DNA from: Nymphalis io | Taxonomy: Eukaryota > Arthropoda > Insecta > Lepidoptera > Nymphalidae | Reading direction: 5' to 3' | Assembly (NCBI RefSeq): GCF_905147045.1 | Contig: NC_065889.1 | Coordinates: 13,955,001 to 14,019,000, forward strand | DNA: 64,000 bases | Shown: positions 45,278 to 56,312 of the stretch, piece after piece | How positions within the stretch are numbered: the first letter of the stretch is position 1 | Layout: every line of letters starts with the position of its first letter | Made by a program: the position numbers and the translations under genes | The notes under the pieces: generated by a model | The model's input: the letters and a program-made list of their open reading frames with translations, nothing else | Told to the model about the DNA's origin: nothing | Database searches by the model: none

Positions 45278-46930
45278 TGTTGTTACTTCTTTTTTTTTTA
45301 TATTTGCCGGGAGGGCAAATGACTCTACTCCACCTGATGGTAAGTGGTAGTAGAGTAAAACGCGACGACGGCCAGTACAGATGGGAAAAACGTTCTGCAC
45401 TAGCCGCCTTCGCCTTGCCGGCCCGCAAGATGCCTCTTCACGCCTCGTTTGAAGGAACCCGGGTTGTAAGAGGAGGGAAATACGTGAGCTGGTAAGGAAT
45501 TCCATTTTTTGGAAGTGCGACAAAGAAAGGAGTTGCGAAATTTCTTTGTTCGCGATGTAATTGATGTCACAGTTAGGCGGTGACATCGAGAACCAGCTCG
45601 CGTGGACTTAAGAAGGAAGGGGGAAGCAGGAATTAGAGAGAATAATTCCTCAGAGCACTCGCCGTGATACAGTCGATAGAAAGCGCTCAGTGCTGCTATC
45701 TCACGACGCAATTGTAAAGGTTCAAGGGTGTTTGTGACCTTTACGTCGCCAATAATGCGTACTGCACGTCGCTGCAGCCGGTCCAAGGCCTCCAGTAGGT
45801 ACTTAGCGGAGCCATCCCAAAGGTGCGAGCAATATTCAATGCAAGACCGTACCTGTGTTTTGTACAGCAGGCACAGTTGTTGTGGCGTGAAAAAACGCTG
45901 CACCTTGTTCAGAACTCCCAGTTTCCGTGAAGCTGTTTTTATAACAGCCTCGATGTAATCCCTTGGACTAAGGTCGCAGCGAACGTCGATCCCCAGCATG
46001 GCGATTTTGCTTTGTATCACCAGTGGAGCACCACAGAGGGAGGGAAGAGGGGAAAATGCTGACTTTTTCGCTGTGAGAGCGCATACCTGTGTTTTCTTGG
46101 CATTAAACTCAATAAGATTATCAGAGCCCCATTTGGCGATGAGCTCTAATATCCTATCGAGTTCAATGACAAGATCCTTCCGCCTCTCCTCAATTTCCGC
46201 TCGCCCAGCCACTGCGCGTCCGTGGTATTCACCATGCACTGTACTACCGTCTGCATAGCAATGTATGTTCCCAAGAGAGAGCATATCATTGATATGCAAA
46301 AGAAAGAGTGTCGGAGATAGCACAGATCCCTGGGGGACCCCAGCATTCACTACATAGAATTGTGAAGCGCAACCATCTACTAAAACACGAAGGCTACGCT
46401 TGTGTACGAAGCTGGCAATCCAGGTGCATAGCTGAGCAGGCAGACCATATGCCGGTAGCTTGGAGAGAAGACTTCTGTGCCAGACCCTGTCGAAAGCCTT
46501 GGAGATATCGAGGCTGACAGACAACGATTCGCCATGCTTGTCGATAGCTTCACCCCAGAGGTGTGTTACGTACGCTAGAAGATCACCTGTGGACCGTTTT
46601 GGTCGAAACCCGTACTGACGATCATTAATTAAACAATGATCTTCTAGGTAATGGATCAGTTGGTTGTTTAAAATCCGTTCCATCACCTTACAAAGTACTG
46701 AGGTGATAGCTATTGGCCGATAATTTGCCGAGTCAGATCGATCCCCTATTTTGGGAACCGCTTGCACATTAGCTCTTCTCCAAGCTTCCGGCACACATTC
46801 CGAAGAGAGAGAAAGTTGGAACAGGCGCGTTAATACAGGAGACAGCTCCGCTGCGCACTTCTTCAGCACTAGGACTGGTATTCCATCGGGACCGCTAGCT
46901 TTCCGTACATCAAGTGATTGCAGCTCCGCA
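45278..46930 (-). mobile_element. non-LTR retrotransposon (jockey/CR1-like), 5'-truncated, with target duplication
   Basis: The element has a poly-A tail (poly-T on +, about 45290-45299), a ~100-bp 3' UTR and a long reverse-transcriptase frame running to the truncation point. The 10-bp duplication AATACTGTAA is at 45268-45277 and 46931-46940. The 5' side abuts a family B SINE, which was the target. Its 3' UTR contains ACCACTTACCATCAGGTGG (reverse of 45330-45348), identical to the 3' end of SINE family A. Confidence 0.9.
45400..46930 (-). pseudogene. non-LTR reverse transcriptase, long open frame, catalytic site changed
   Basis: The frame is open for about 510 codons from the truncated 5' edge (LDVRKASGPDGIP) to a TAG at 45400. 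RT landmarks in order: PKIGDRSDSANYRPIAITSV, YGFRPKRST, SLDISKAFDRVWH with the first catalytic Asp, GVPQGSVLSPTLFLLHIND, then CYADGS. The last should be YADD; the second Asp is Gly, so the enzyme should be inactive. The thumb and a C-terminal region (SCIEYCSHLWDGSAKYLLEAL, LDRLQRRAVRIIGD, FRNSFLCRTSKKWNSLP) follow. The endonuclease half is missing because of 5' truncation. The absence of other stops suggests a young copy. The clade (jockey or CR1) is by resemblance only. Confidence 0.9.
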
Positions 46931-46937
46931 AATACTG

Positions 46938-47110
46938 TAAATGTCCCATTGCTAAGGCTTAGTCTTCTTTTAAGGGGATGGCTTGGAACTTATTCTAGGC
47001 AGCTCCAATGCAGGTTGGTACACATGTGGCAGTTTTTTCTACCAACACATGCAAGTTTCTTCACGATGTTTTCCTTCACCGTCGCGCACGAGATGAACTA
47101 TAATAGATTT
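46938..47110 (-). repeat. SINE family B, old, target of the LINE
   Basis: TGTAAATGTCCCATTGCTAA, TTGGAACTTATTCTAGGCAG, CTCCAATGCAGGTTGGTACA, TTCACGATGTTTTCCTTCAC. The head is missing. Confidence 0.85.
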
Positions 47111-48857
47111 GTGGATCTCCAAAATGCCTTTATAAAACTTTGCCATCAGCATTTGTTTATTTATATTATATAAGTCAAAGTAACCATATACAGTCATGTT
47201 CATATAATAAAAGGGGAAAATGAAATGAAAACTTAGTTTCAATTCATTTAAGATGTATAACATTTTTTTCATAAAGTCAATTATAGCATTAATTTTGGGA
47301 ACTTTTGGTTATTCAACCTGTTTTGAATTTGCATATTGGGTCAGTATATAAAAAAAATCGCGTGAAAAAAAAATCATAAGATGTAAAAATAATTATAATT
47401 ATTAAACAGCATTATGAACATGAATAGTGTGAGCTTATTTTGGTATTGCTATATTAATGGCTATTATATCAGTCAAAACACAGACTATTTGGACCACGTC
47501 ACGTGCGACAGAGAAGACACGAAGGCAATTGATCGGCACGGTCGGAGGGCTATGTTATATAATAAGTTGGTAACATATTGACCTTGATCTCATTTTTAAT
47601 ATTTTTATGGGGTTATAATTATACGTGTGTAAAATGAGGATGAATTTATACGATGAGATGAAATAATAATTTTTAGTAATAATAGCATTAGGTATCAGTA
47701 GCAATTTATACAAATTAAAAAATTAAGAAACAAAATAATATCTATATAATATTCTTACCCAATATCGCCTTTCGATTTAACTCAACTGATGCTTCGAAAA
47801 CTCTTATTATATTTCAAAATCATTTATTTTCGGATAATTAATGAATTATAAAATAAAATTTGTAAATAATATCTAATATATAAATAGTGTCACCAGCAGT
47901 CATATGCACAGCATCTTATAAATACATTCCACGATTAAAAATGAAAATGTTTTAGTTCTTGATATTTAATCAATGATATTCCATATTAAATTATAATATT
48001 ACCTTATATAATATATATAAGCAAATTGCACAGAAGCTGGGCTAAGCGCTGACAACGCGACGACAAGCGCGACGTTATCTTTTAAACAATCTACAAACGC
48101 TTACGAAAGATAATAAGTATGCAAAGTAGAAAATAACTAAGAAAGAATTATTATTAATAAATTTTAACATATACAGTATATACAAACATATATAATTTAT
48201 ATAATTACAGATCCTAGTCTTGGATTCAAATTCCGGATCAGATTAGATTTTTTTTCCATATAATAAATTTATTTACGAACGAAATTAAATGACGTCAAAA
48301 AATATTTATCGTATTTTGAAGATGAAATCGTAAGTTCAAACATGAACCTTAATAAGAGGATTAGAATTTGGACGATTTTAAAATTCCTTGAAATTATATA
48401 ATTCCACCGCTTGAACTTTCTATCGCAAACAAAATTGATAAAGCGTATAAAGATGATTTTCTATATAAAGCCACACGCTATAACTTTAACTTCTAACACG
48501 GGTTAAGTAACCCATAGAAACGACAGAAAACCATTACTCTCGGAACATAAAACATTCCTCGGGAAATCAATTGTGACACTAATCTGCCTGACATTGACGA
48601 GGGTGCTTAAGGACAAACACACGTGTGCTACTTTCTTGAAGGTACTTTAAATATCTGACCTTGAAGTTTCAAGTAATTAATATATAATAAAATTCAAAAT
48701 GGTGCCCAAGTTTCGGAGATAAGGGATGCGAATTCGGATTGTAATTAGAATTTTAACATCGAACTTTTAAAGAATATGAATTTCAAATTTAAACCAAGAT
48801 ATTTAAATACGTACATTTGTTACTTCTAAATAATTGGTCTTATCATAATAGTAACTA
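47111..48857. other. AT-rich non-coding stretch
   Basis: Small GC-richer patches at 47490-47560 (with CACGTCACGTG) and 48540-48660 have no recognisable identity. GATTCAAATTCCGG near 48222 may be a relic of a tRNA-like box B. Confidence 0.4.
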
Positions 48858-49151
48858 TTTTTTTTTTTATAGAATAGGAAGGTGGACGAGCATATGGGCC
48901 ACCTGATGGTAAGTGGTCACCAAACGCCCTTAGACATTGGCATTGTAAGAAATGTCAACCATCGCTTATAGCCAATGCGCCACCAACCTTGGGAACTAAG
49001 ATTTTATGTCCCTTGTGCCTGTAATTACGCTGGTTTACTCACCCTTCAAACCGGAATACAACAATATCAAGTATTGCTGTTTTGCGGTAGAATATCTGAT
49101 GAGTGGGTAGTACCTACCCAGACGAGCTTGCACAAAGCCCTACCACCAGTA
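48858..49151 (-). repeat. SINE family A, full length
   Basis: Poly-T, ATAGAATAGGAAGGTGGACG, CCACCTGATGGTAAGTGGT, CTTGGGAACTAAGATTTTAT, GTAGTACCTACCCAGACGAG, CCCTACCACCAGT. One of the best-preserved copies. Confidence 0.95.
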
Positions 49152-49416
49152 AAAGTAATTTTATATATTTCTAGATATTTATAAAGGGAAATTAACTACG
49201 ACCGGCAACTAACAACAATTATAAAAACAAATTAACAAAATATATAGGAAATAAACTGGAATCACGCGAAACCAATCCTATTGACATATGTAAAACATAC
49301 AATAATAATTTTAGTAAGATCGTTATAATGGTCCTCAAGTGGTTAATGCTGTGCACGCTTGTCATTATTGTACATATCAATAAACATGTCACCATTAATT
49401 TATTATTAATGTGTAT

Positions 49417-49595
49417 CCGAAACAGCCTGTGAATGTCCCACTGCTGGGCTAAAGGCCTCCTCTCCTCATTTTGAGGAGAAGGTTTGGAGCTTATTCCACC
49501 ACGCTGCTCCAATGCGGGTTGGTGGAATACACATGTGGCAGAATTTCAGTGAAATTAGACACATGCACGTTTCCTCACGATGTTTTCCTTCACCG
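49417..49595 (-). repeat. SINE family B, 5'-truncated with target duplication
   Basis: From ACAGCCTGTGAATGTCCCAC to TTTTCCTTCACCG. The 13-bp duplication TATTAATGTGTAT lies at 49404-49416 and 49596-49608. Confidence 0.95.
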
Positions 49596-49853
49596 TATTA
49601 ATGTGTATGTTTATATATATTTATTATGAGTGTACCCATGAAGTAAATAAAACCGGTTTGATCCTAGCCGCTTACCATGTGAGATGGGTACTCAAAGTAA
49701 TTCGTTTGTAGCCAAGATGCAGAAAATGGCGCAGTTAGATTAGTCTCGGTTTGTCCGCCAGTTTCTCAACGATCGTTTACCCCTGACCGTCCAGATTTCC
49801 TTGCGAAACGTATTAGTCAATTCGCAAATATATATAATTAATTTTACAATACA

Positions 49854-49854
<1 letters not shown>

Positions 49855-49906
<52 letters not shown>
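49855..49906. repeat. (TA)n microsatellite
   Basis: About 25 TA units, uninterrupted. Confidence 0.95.
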
Positions 49907-49908
<2 letters not shown>

Positions 49909-49948
49909 TGGTGTGTTTTATTAGTTGTTACGAGTCTATTTGGGGAAC

Positions 49949-50347
49949 TTTTTTTATCGCTGGAAAAACACATCAGGCGTTTCCCTCACGGAAACAGTAG
50001 GTGGGTATGTGGATTTCGCGCAAAAAACCAGCCTTTCCGTCTTAACGAGAAACGCCACGGAATCGCTTGCGCATGCTATCGTATCGGTCTGATTGCCAGC
50101 CCGCCTATGCGGGCCTCAATTCTCTAAGGAGGTTTCCCCAGGGTACTGTGAACGCCCTAGTACTGACGGTGCCTATTGCGGCGGGAAAGAAGGTGCGCGT
50201 AGCGCCTCTTTTTTCTCTCCGGTCTTCTTCGGCGGAGTGGTTCTGCAGCGGCGTCCTCTTCGCGCTCCCGCTCCACAGCCTCCTTCTGCGACATCACACT
50301 TTCACAGAAGGCCATCGCGTTGGATCTAATTTCATGTAGTCGTTTCA
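49949..50347 (-). mobile_element. R1-like LINE 3' end, 5'-truncated
   Basis: On the minus strand the coding end reads RELKRLHEIRSNAMAFCESV and QKEAVEREREEDAAAEPLRR, closing at a stop at 50157. A ~200-bp GC-rich 3' UTR and a poly-A (poly-T on + at 49949) follow. A FCExVMxxKEAxERER tail is what I recall at the C-terminus of R1-clade ORF2 proteins. The much higher GC content than the surroundings marks it as foreign to the local sequence. Confidence 0.65.
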
Positions 50348-50514
50348 ATTCACGCATAAATACATACGTACATATAAGCAACAAAATTAGATCATTGGCC
50401 AAGACTGATATATATTTTGCGATTTTTATTTTTAAAGAATCAAAAAATTAAAATATAATAACGTCCATTGCTATTAATGTTAATATTCCTATATACGCCC
50501 TCTAATTAGGCGTA
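50348..50514. other. AT-rich non-coding stretch
   Basis: No feature recognised. Confidence 0.4.
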
Positions 50515-50612
50515 AAGCTGGTGGGGACGACATTAGGCCAAGGGATCGGGATCGAACCTGTACCATTTATGTGGCTAGGCAGCCCGTAATCCATTGGTCG
50601 CTTTTAAAATAT
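50515..50612 (-). repeat. possible tRNA-derived SINE head
   Basis: On the minus strand CAGGTTCGATCCCGATCCC fits a box B, and GGATTACGGGCTGCCTAG upstream could be a box A region. It does not match families B, C or D closely. Confidence 0.35.
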
Positions 50613-50885
50613 TTTTATCAATTATAAATTCGGACGATTTATCTGAATATGTTTCTCGTGTGCTATTTTCTAATTGTTAACGACCATCTTGTGTATTCTG
50701 TATGTTGGTTGTATTTGTGAAATTAATCTCTAATAATGAAACTTGTTTTTACCGCGGGGCAAACGTTTTGTATCACTGATTTAATAAAGAAAGTCGACGA
50801 GTTATTATTTTTTTTCTTGTTAATTTTGTTTAATATGAATAATATTTTGCTTTACCTTATGATTATGAATTATATAATATAATTA

Positions 50886-51035
50886 ATTGCCTCGTTGATC
50901 TTTTTTATGTTATATCATCATCAGGTAACGAGGTCCTGAGTTCAATTGGGCTGGGCTAGTAAATGATTAGCTAAAAATACATTGAAATCTATTGATCGAT
51001 TCTGAGAAATCCCAACAGTAGTGCTATTCTGTAAA
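50886..51035 (+). repeat. SINE family C, 5' half
   Basis: ATTGCCTCGTTGATC, then ACGAGGTCCTGAGTTCAATT (box B) and GAGAAATCCCAACAGTAGTG. The body and end are missing. Confidence 0.6.
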
Positions 51036-51780
51036 AACTAACATCTCACTCGTGAAATATTAAAAACCGGTATACAGTGTTTTTACTATTTTGATGCGTG
51101 TCTTATTTTAATGTTATAATCAATTATTGTAGCCAATTTTCTATTTCTCATTATGACATATAGCAATCGTGTTATGGAACTTGTTTTATTATTAAAATAT
51201 TTATGTATATACTTATTTAGTAATTAATAGAATATTTTTATAACTAAAACTCGCTCACATCAAAACCCAATATGTTAGAATATTGAAAGCCTTTACGTTT
51301 AATATTAACAATGACGTCATGGTTCAAAATTAAATCTTTTCGGCCACAAAGCCTAGCCTGTTAATATCCGGCGAACAATGCCGATGGTGCCGTTGAAACA
51401 AAAACGGAGATCATGCAAATGTATGAACGTGGATATATTTTTTTGTTTTCATAAAAAAATACCAATCAACGAGCCAACTGGATGTCGAAGTAATTCTGAA
51501 TACAGGATTTTATGAACCACCGTTCTTAATACGTGAAGTATATTTTTTTTTATTCAATTCTTTTTATGCGATTTATACTCATAAAATAATTTGTCCTGAC
51601 TGAGTATCGACACATAACTAAAACTACCCAGTCTAGAAAACCGAAATTTGGAACATAGATTTTTTTTTACACTAAGAAATTATTTTTTGAAATTTCAACT
51701 TTAAGGCGAGGCAATTAAAGGAATTTTTAAATAAAATTTACCTACCTGAAGTCGGAACATTCAGATTCAAGGGGTCAATA
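51036..51780. other. AT-rich non-coding stretch
   Basis: No feature recognised; AT runs near 51540 and 51660. Confidence 0.4.
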
Positions 51781-51950
51781 AGAAAGTAAATGTCACACTC
51801 CTAGGCTAAGGGTTAATTAGGATAGACAGTTTATACCCGATACACATATGTTACCTCACGATGTTTTCCTTATAGGAAATATATATATTCGATAGGTTTC
51901 GAACAATCTTCGATTAAGATTCACATATCACCACTGAGCTGTCTAATGGA
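51781..51950 (-). repeat. SINE family B, old copy
   Basis: Reverse match: AAGTAAATGTCACACTCCTA, TTACCTCACGATGTTTTCCT, GATTAAGATTCACATATCAC, CCACTGAGCTGTC. Confidence 0.6.
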
Positions 51951-52199
51951 CTAAATAAGAAATAAGTAATTTAAAAGCCAGATTGTGGGCTTCTATTGAA
52001 AATGCTCAACTTATATAAATGAACACTACTAACTAACGAGGAATTAACATATAACCTATGTTAAGATATATATTCATATTATATTTTATGACATGCCAAT
52101 ATTTATGAGATAAAATTATTTTAACTTAATTAAAAGGCATTACATTATAATTCTTCATTTAAATAATACTTATAAAATTGACAAATAAATGTCAAATAT

Positions 52200-52520
52200 T
52201 TATTGCAGGAATTCTTTTACAGCGTAAAAACATTTGTCAACCAAGCAGTCAAGTATTTTTTTCATAAATCTTAAATAAGGCACTTCGTTAATGTCGGAAG
52301 GCAACTTATTATAAATTTTCACTATCATACGGTCACAACTCTTTGAGCAGAGAGCTGTTTAATAAAGTGACATATACAATTTATTTGGATATCGCTTATT
52401 AAATGATACAATATTCTGATTAGTCTCAAAGTAATTGTTTTTGAATTTCTTTACGAAACAATCTGCTATGTAGATGCATGGCAACGTTAATAATTTGATA
52501 TAATATAAGACCATGTAAGT
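52200..52520 (-). pseudogene. LINE reverse-transcriptase C-terminus, eroded
   Basis: Reading on the minus strand in one frame gives KLLTLPCIYIADCFVKKFKN, NKRYPNKLYM, a stop, then SLCSKSCDRMIVKIYNKLPS and EVPYLRFMKKILDCLVDKCF, ending AVKEFLQ and TAA. A KxYNKLP block followed by a F-K-K-x-L...C-F-Y tail is typical of the extreme C-terminus of jockey-type lepidopteran LINEs. Only this terminus remains, with at least one nonsense codon. Confidence 0.7.
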
Positions 52521-52546
52521 GCGAAAACTCTCAGTGCAATAAATAT

Positions 52547-53059
52547 TACTACCATCGTTGTGTATGATTATAATCGTGTCTTGTTATTCATACGTCACTT
52601 ATCAAGGAACGTACGATATGCTTCGGACATATCGTGTCTCCTATTATCATGGAGTGGACACGCCGAAAACAGATGGCAACGTGACAGGTCAGAAGCGTTA
52701 CATAAGAACTTTGCAGATAAATAAATCAGTAATGTGATTGAATAGCGAAACACTAGAATCGTTTATTTTTTTTTAATGTAAAAATCAAAATATAATTCAA
52801 GTAGATTCTTATTGTGACACTTTTGAAGCTTATTTCACCCAGCTTTCTGGTTTGGTATATAAATGACAGATCTTCAACTTAGACCTATTTTCTTTAGGAT
52901 TTTTTTATTCACAAGCATGAGAAATAGGCACATGATACAGTAATGCTTGCTTGATTTTTAACCCGTAACGTTTTGTTTAGATTCACGAAGTTAGACCACT
53001 TTTATGCTGACTCTCTAAATAAAATATGTTTCGTTTAAACAAACGAAATATATCAAAAA
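52547..53059. other. non-coding stretch with an unassigned GC-richer block
   Basis: 52590-52730 is GC-richer (GTACGATATGCTTCGGACAT, GTGGACACGCCGAAAACAGA). It may be upstream sequence of the LINE relic, but I cannot assign it. The rest is AT-rich. Confidence 0.35.
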
Positions 53060-53370
53060 GCCGAGATGGCCTAGTGGTTAGAACGCGTGAATTTTAACCG
53101 ACAATCGTGGGTTCAAGCCCGGGCAAGCACCACTGAATTTTCATGTGCTTAATTTGTAATTATAATTCATCTCGTGCTTGACGGTAAAGGAAAACATCGT
53201 GATGAAACCTGCATGCGTCTAATTTCATTAAAATTATGCCACATATGTATTCTAACAACCCGCATTGGAGCAACGTGGTGGAATAAGCTCCAAACCTTCC
53301 CCTCAAAAGGGAGAGGAGGCCTTAGCCTAGCAGTGGGACATTAACAGGCTGTTACTGTACTGTACTGATA
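53060..53370 (+). repeat. SINE family B, full length
   Basis: Head AGCCGAGATGGCCTAGTGGT, box B GGGTTCAAGCCCGGGC, ATTTTCATGTGCTTAATTTG, AGGAGGCCTTAGCCTAGCAG, ending GGCTGTTACTGTACTGTACT. The tail here is (CTGTA)n instead of (TTAC)n. Confidence 0.93.
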
Positions 53371-54542
53371 TGAATCTTACATCCTTGGATTAATAGTATA
53401 TAGCATTACACGATGTTAGTTTTCGTCAGCACTTCATCTCCTCGTGAATGCTAAGTCATTTAAAACTATGACTTGAGCTACAATACATTCGTTTTGTCAA
53501 TTTATATGCTATGCGTGGGTTAACGATTTCACTAAGGAAAATCTGAGCGTTTTTTATATTTTAAAATTACCTTAATTCTGCAACAAATCTTTTGATGTTT
53601 TATCAAGTTTCTATTATCTTACAATTGATTAGTTTCGTAACTAGTGCTATAACTAAGTGAACGCTGTGATTATAATGCCGCATTTTTGTTAATTTTTTTC
53701 TCTTTCTTTGATCATTGATATGACATTAAAGGAGACAGCATTATTTAACTAATGACCCCAAAACCACAATCATAGATAAAGATGTTTTTTTTTTAATAAA
53801 GTGTTCAAGCAGTCATATTATTTGTAGTCAGTTAAATTTTTTTGAGTTTTAAATTAATTTTTCAACACATGAGTCATCAATTTGACGTGCTAATAAAAAT
53901 TTTATCTATCTTATATTACATATTATATTGGTACTAAGCAACGTTATAAGTAAGGCCGTAATACATTAAATTTATTTATGTTGAATAAAATAGATGCGCT
54001 TAACAAATATTCCTTTATTCGGCTCTACGTCACCCACGGGTGAGTGAGAGTGCTTCTATTCACTCTGCTAGAATCAGACATTTCACACCATTAATCCTAA
54101 CTGAAGCTACATTCATAGATTCCATGCAAGCGAACCCGGTGTGTCGCTAGTGTAATAATTTCATTTAAAGCGTCTATCTGGCTTTTACAACAATAAGGAC
54201 ATAATAACAAACGAAATTCATATGACGATGATTAATTGTTCCGTTTGCAGATGTTCTCCGAAATATTTCTAAACGCACATTGTTATATTGTATCGCGTGG
54301 CTTCGTTGTTGAATTAAGTGATGTCACGTTGTGTACACGAATGACGAAAATGTTGATAAAGCTTTTTTAAATTATTTTAACCCATTTAAAAAAAAGGATT
54401 TATGTTTTTTAGACGCAGCTATTTATCTTAGTATTTTATTAATTTTAAATTGTTTATTTATTTATTTAAACGAACAGAAAGGGAGACAATAGATCTGTAA
54501 GAAATATTCGTTAAATTGAGATCGTAACATGATATCTAAAGT
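53371..54542. other. AT-rich non-coding stretch
   Basis: A GC-richer block at 53998-54150 (CTACGTCACCCACGGGTGAG) is unassigned. Nothing else recognised. Confidence 0.35.
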
Positions 54543-54640
54543 CCCTATTGCCTGTAATTCTACCGGCTCACTCATATTTTAAACTAAAATACAATTCAGT
54601 TTGATATTTGGGCTTGCGCATTGCCGTATCGCCGAAAATA
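54543..54640 (-). repeat. SINE family A, old 5' fragment
   Basis: TATTGCCTGTAATTCTACCG, GGCTCACTCATATTTTAAAC and GGGCTTGCGCA echo the 5' half of family A in reverse. Confidence 0.45.
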
Positions 54641-54702
54641 TCCTACATACGTAACTTTAAGGGAAATTATTCTAGACTTATATATTAAATTATGCTCATT
54701 AA

Positions 54703-54985
54703 AACAGATAAACAGGCGGACTAGCATATGGGCCACCTGATGGTAAGTGGTAACCAACGCCCAGGACATTGGCATTGTAAATGTTAACTATCGCTTACAT
54801 CGCCAATGCGCCACCAACCTTGGGAACTAAGATGTTTTGTCCCTTGTGCCTGTAATTACACTGGCTCACTCACCCTTCACACCGGAACACAACAATAACA
54901 AGTACTGCTGTTTCGGGGTAGAATATCTGATGAGTGGATGGTACCTACCCAGACGAGCTTGCACAAAGCCCTACCACCAGTAAGT
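54703..54985 (-). repeat. SINE family A, nearly full length
   Basis: AGGCGGACTAGCATATGGGC, CCACCTGATGGTAAGTGGT, CGCCAATGCGCCACCAACCT, GATGAGTGGATGGTACCTAC, CCCTACCACCAGT. The poly-A tail has been lost. Confidence 0.93.
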
Positions 54986-55040
54986 AAGTTGTTCCATTTT
55001 CCTTTCTCTTGCGTTATTTGTGTGTATTATATATTTAAGA

Positions 55041-55330
55041 GTAGCTTATGAACCCGACTTCGTCCTCGTTAAAGTCGATAAATGCAACAGACACACGGTT
55101 TCAACTGATTTATTATATGTAAGACGAATTTAAATTTACCTTTGAATGATGATAACTTTTTTCACTCTCATCCGATTTCTACGAAACAAAGCGTAACTCT
55201 TGCTTCAAGGTAAGCTTAATCTACCTGTTAAAACTATTAGAAAATCTGTTTAGTAGTTTCAAAGATTAGCGTGTACATACAGACAGGCAAAAAATTTTAA
55301 TCATCATTTCCTTCTTTTTTTATCGCCTAC
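55041..55330 (+). repeat. unclassified old repeat, family F-like
   Basis: CCCGACTTCGTCCTCGTTAA at the start, then AGAAAATCTGTTTAGTAGTT and ACATACAGACAGGC near the end, as in the other family F copies. Confidence 0.4.
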
Positions 55331-55734
55331 ACTGTTATAAATGTTTTATAAGTAAAGACAAGAAACCTTATAATTAAACATTTATTACGAATGAAAAATA
55401 ATGATTATTTCCTTACACAAACACATTTTAAATAAATTACAATGTAAGTGTGATGTGATTACAAAACGTGCCGTGAATGTTTGTGACGTCGTAATTACGA
55501 GATGAACTACAAATAATAATTATCGAATCGTATCGTTTGTTTCTCTTTGGATTTACACGAATACTACTAAACTGATTGGTATAGAATTTAAATTTTATTC
55601 AGTTTATTAGTTAAAGGCTAAAATATTTATGTATTTATAATATACATTATTCTTACAAATGTGAGTGAAATTTTTAAATGTCTACAAAAATGTTTTAATG
55701 GTATAGGAATTTATACAGTGTTAATGCATAAATT
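55331..55734. other. AT-rich non-coding stretch
   Basis: No feature recognised. Confidence 0.4.
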
Positions 55735-55792
55735 GGAACGTAACCATGAATGTTAAAGTTCACGCGTTTTAACCACTGATCCATCCCGGCTC
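55735..55792 (-). repeat. SINE family B head fragment
   Basis: GTTAAAGTTCACGCGTTTTAACCAC and ATCCATCCCGGC are the reverse of the tRNA-like head. Confidence 0.6.
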
Positions 55793-55829
55793 TCTTAATA
55801 TGTATCTTATTTGATTCAAAATATTCAAG

Positions 55830-55975
55830 AGCTGAAATGAGCTAGTGAATAACCCAAGATTATGAATTCAAATCCGAATAAGCATTCTAAGTGTTCTTAT
55901 GCTTAATTTGGGTTTATGTATCAAACATCAAGCGCTAACTGAAAATGTCGCAATGAACCTGCATGTGTTGGAATA
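55830..55975 (+). repeat. SINE family B, old 5' half
   Basis: GAGCTGAAATGAGCTAGTGA, ATTCAAATCCGAATAAGCA and TCTTATGCTTAATTTGGG match the head and the start of the body. It lies head-to-head with the fragment at 55735. Confidence 0.6.
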
Positions 55976-56211
55976 AATATTCAACGAGAATATCCGATCA
56001 TTTACATTTAATTATTTATTATTAACAAAACAAGAACAATCGAAACAGCTGAAAGAACTTAAAAAAGTTCGTCTTCGAATTTATAAAAAATGTTATTAAA
56101 TTAACGGTATTGAGAATACTATTGCCTGAAAACAAATTAAACAACATTGAAATAACCTTAAAAGGACAAAAATACCTTTAAAGTTTTTGCTAAGATTATC
56201 TTTAGGCTTAA

Positions 56212-56312
56212 CAGGCCACATTGGATAAGCATGGCGGAATAGGCTCCAAACTTTCTCCTCAAACGGAGAGGAGGTCTTAGCCCAGCCTCGGGACATTTAC
56301 AGTTACTTTACT
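56212..56312 (+). repeat. SINE family B, 3' end
   Basis: CATTGGATAAGCATGGCGGA, AGGCTCCAAACTTTCTCCTC, GAGGTCTTAGCCCAGCCTCG, then ACAGTTACTTTACT. Confidence 0.8.

Noticed and set aside
45277..47173. Several + frames of 66-140 codons
   Set aside because: Shadows of the LINE reverse-transcriptase frame on the other strand.
49740..50127. Frames with long Tyr-Ile runs
   Set aside because: Translation of the (TA)n microsatellite joined to LINE 3' UTR.
53062..53134. tRNA gene candidate
   Set aside because: Boxes A and B are good, but the acceptor stem does not pair and the sequence continues into the SINE body: it is the head of family B. The same applies to the heads at 12763, 20480, 22838 and 44609.
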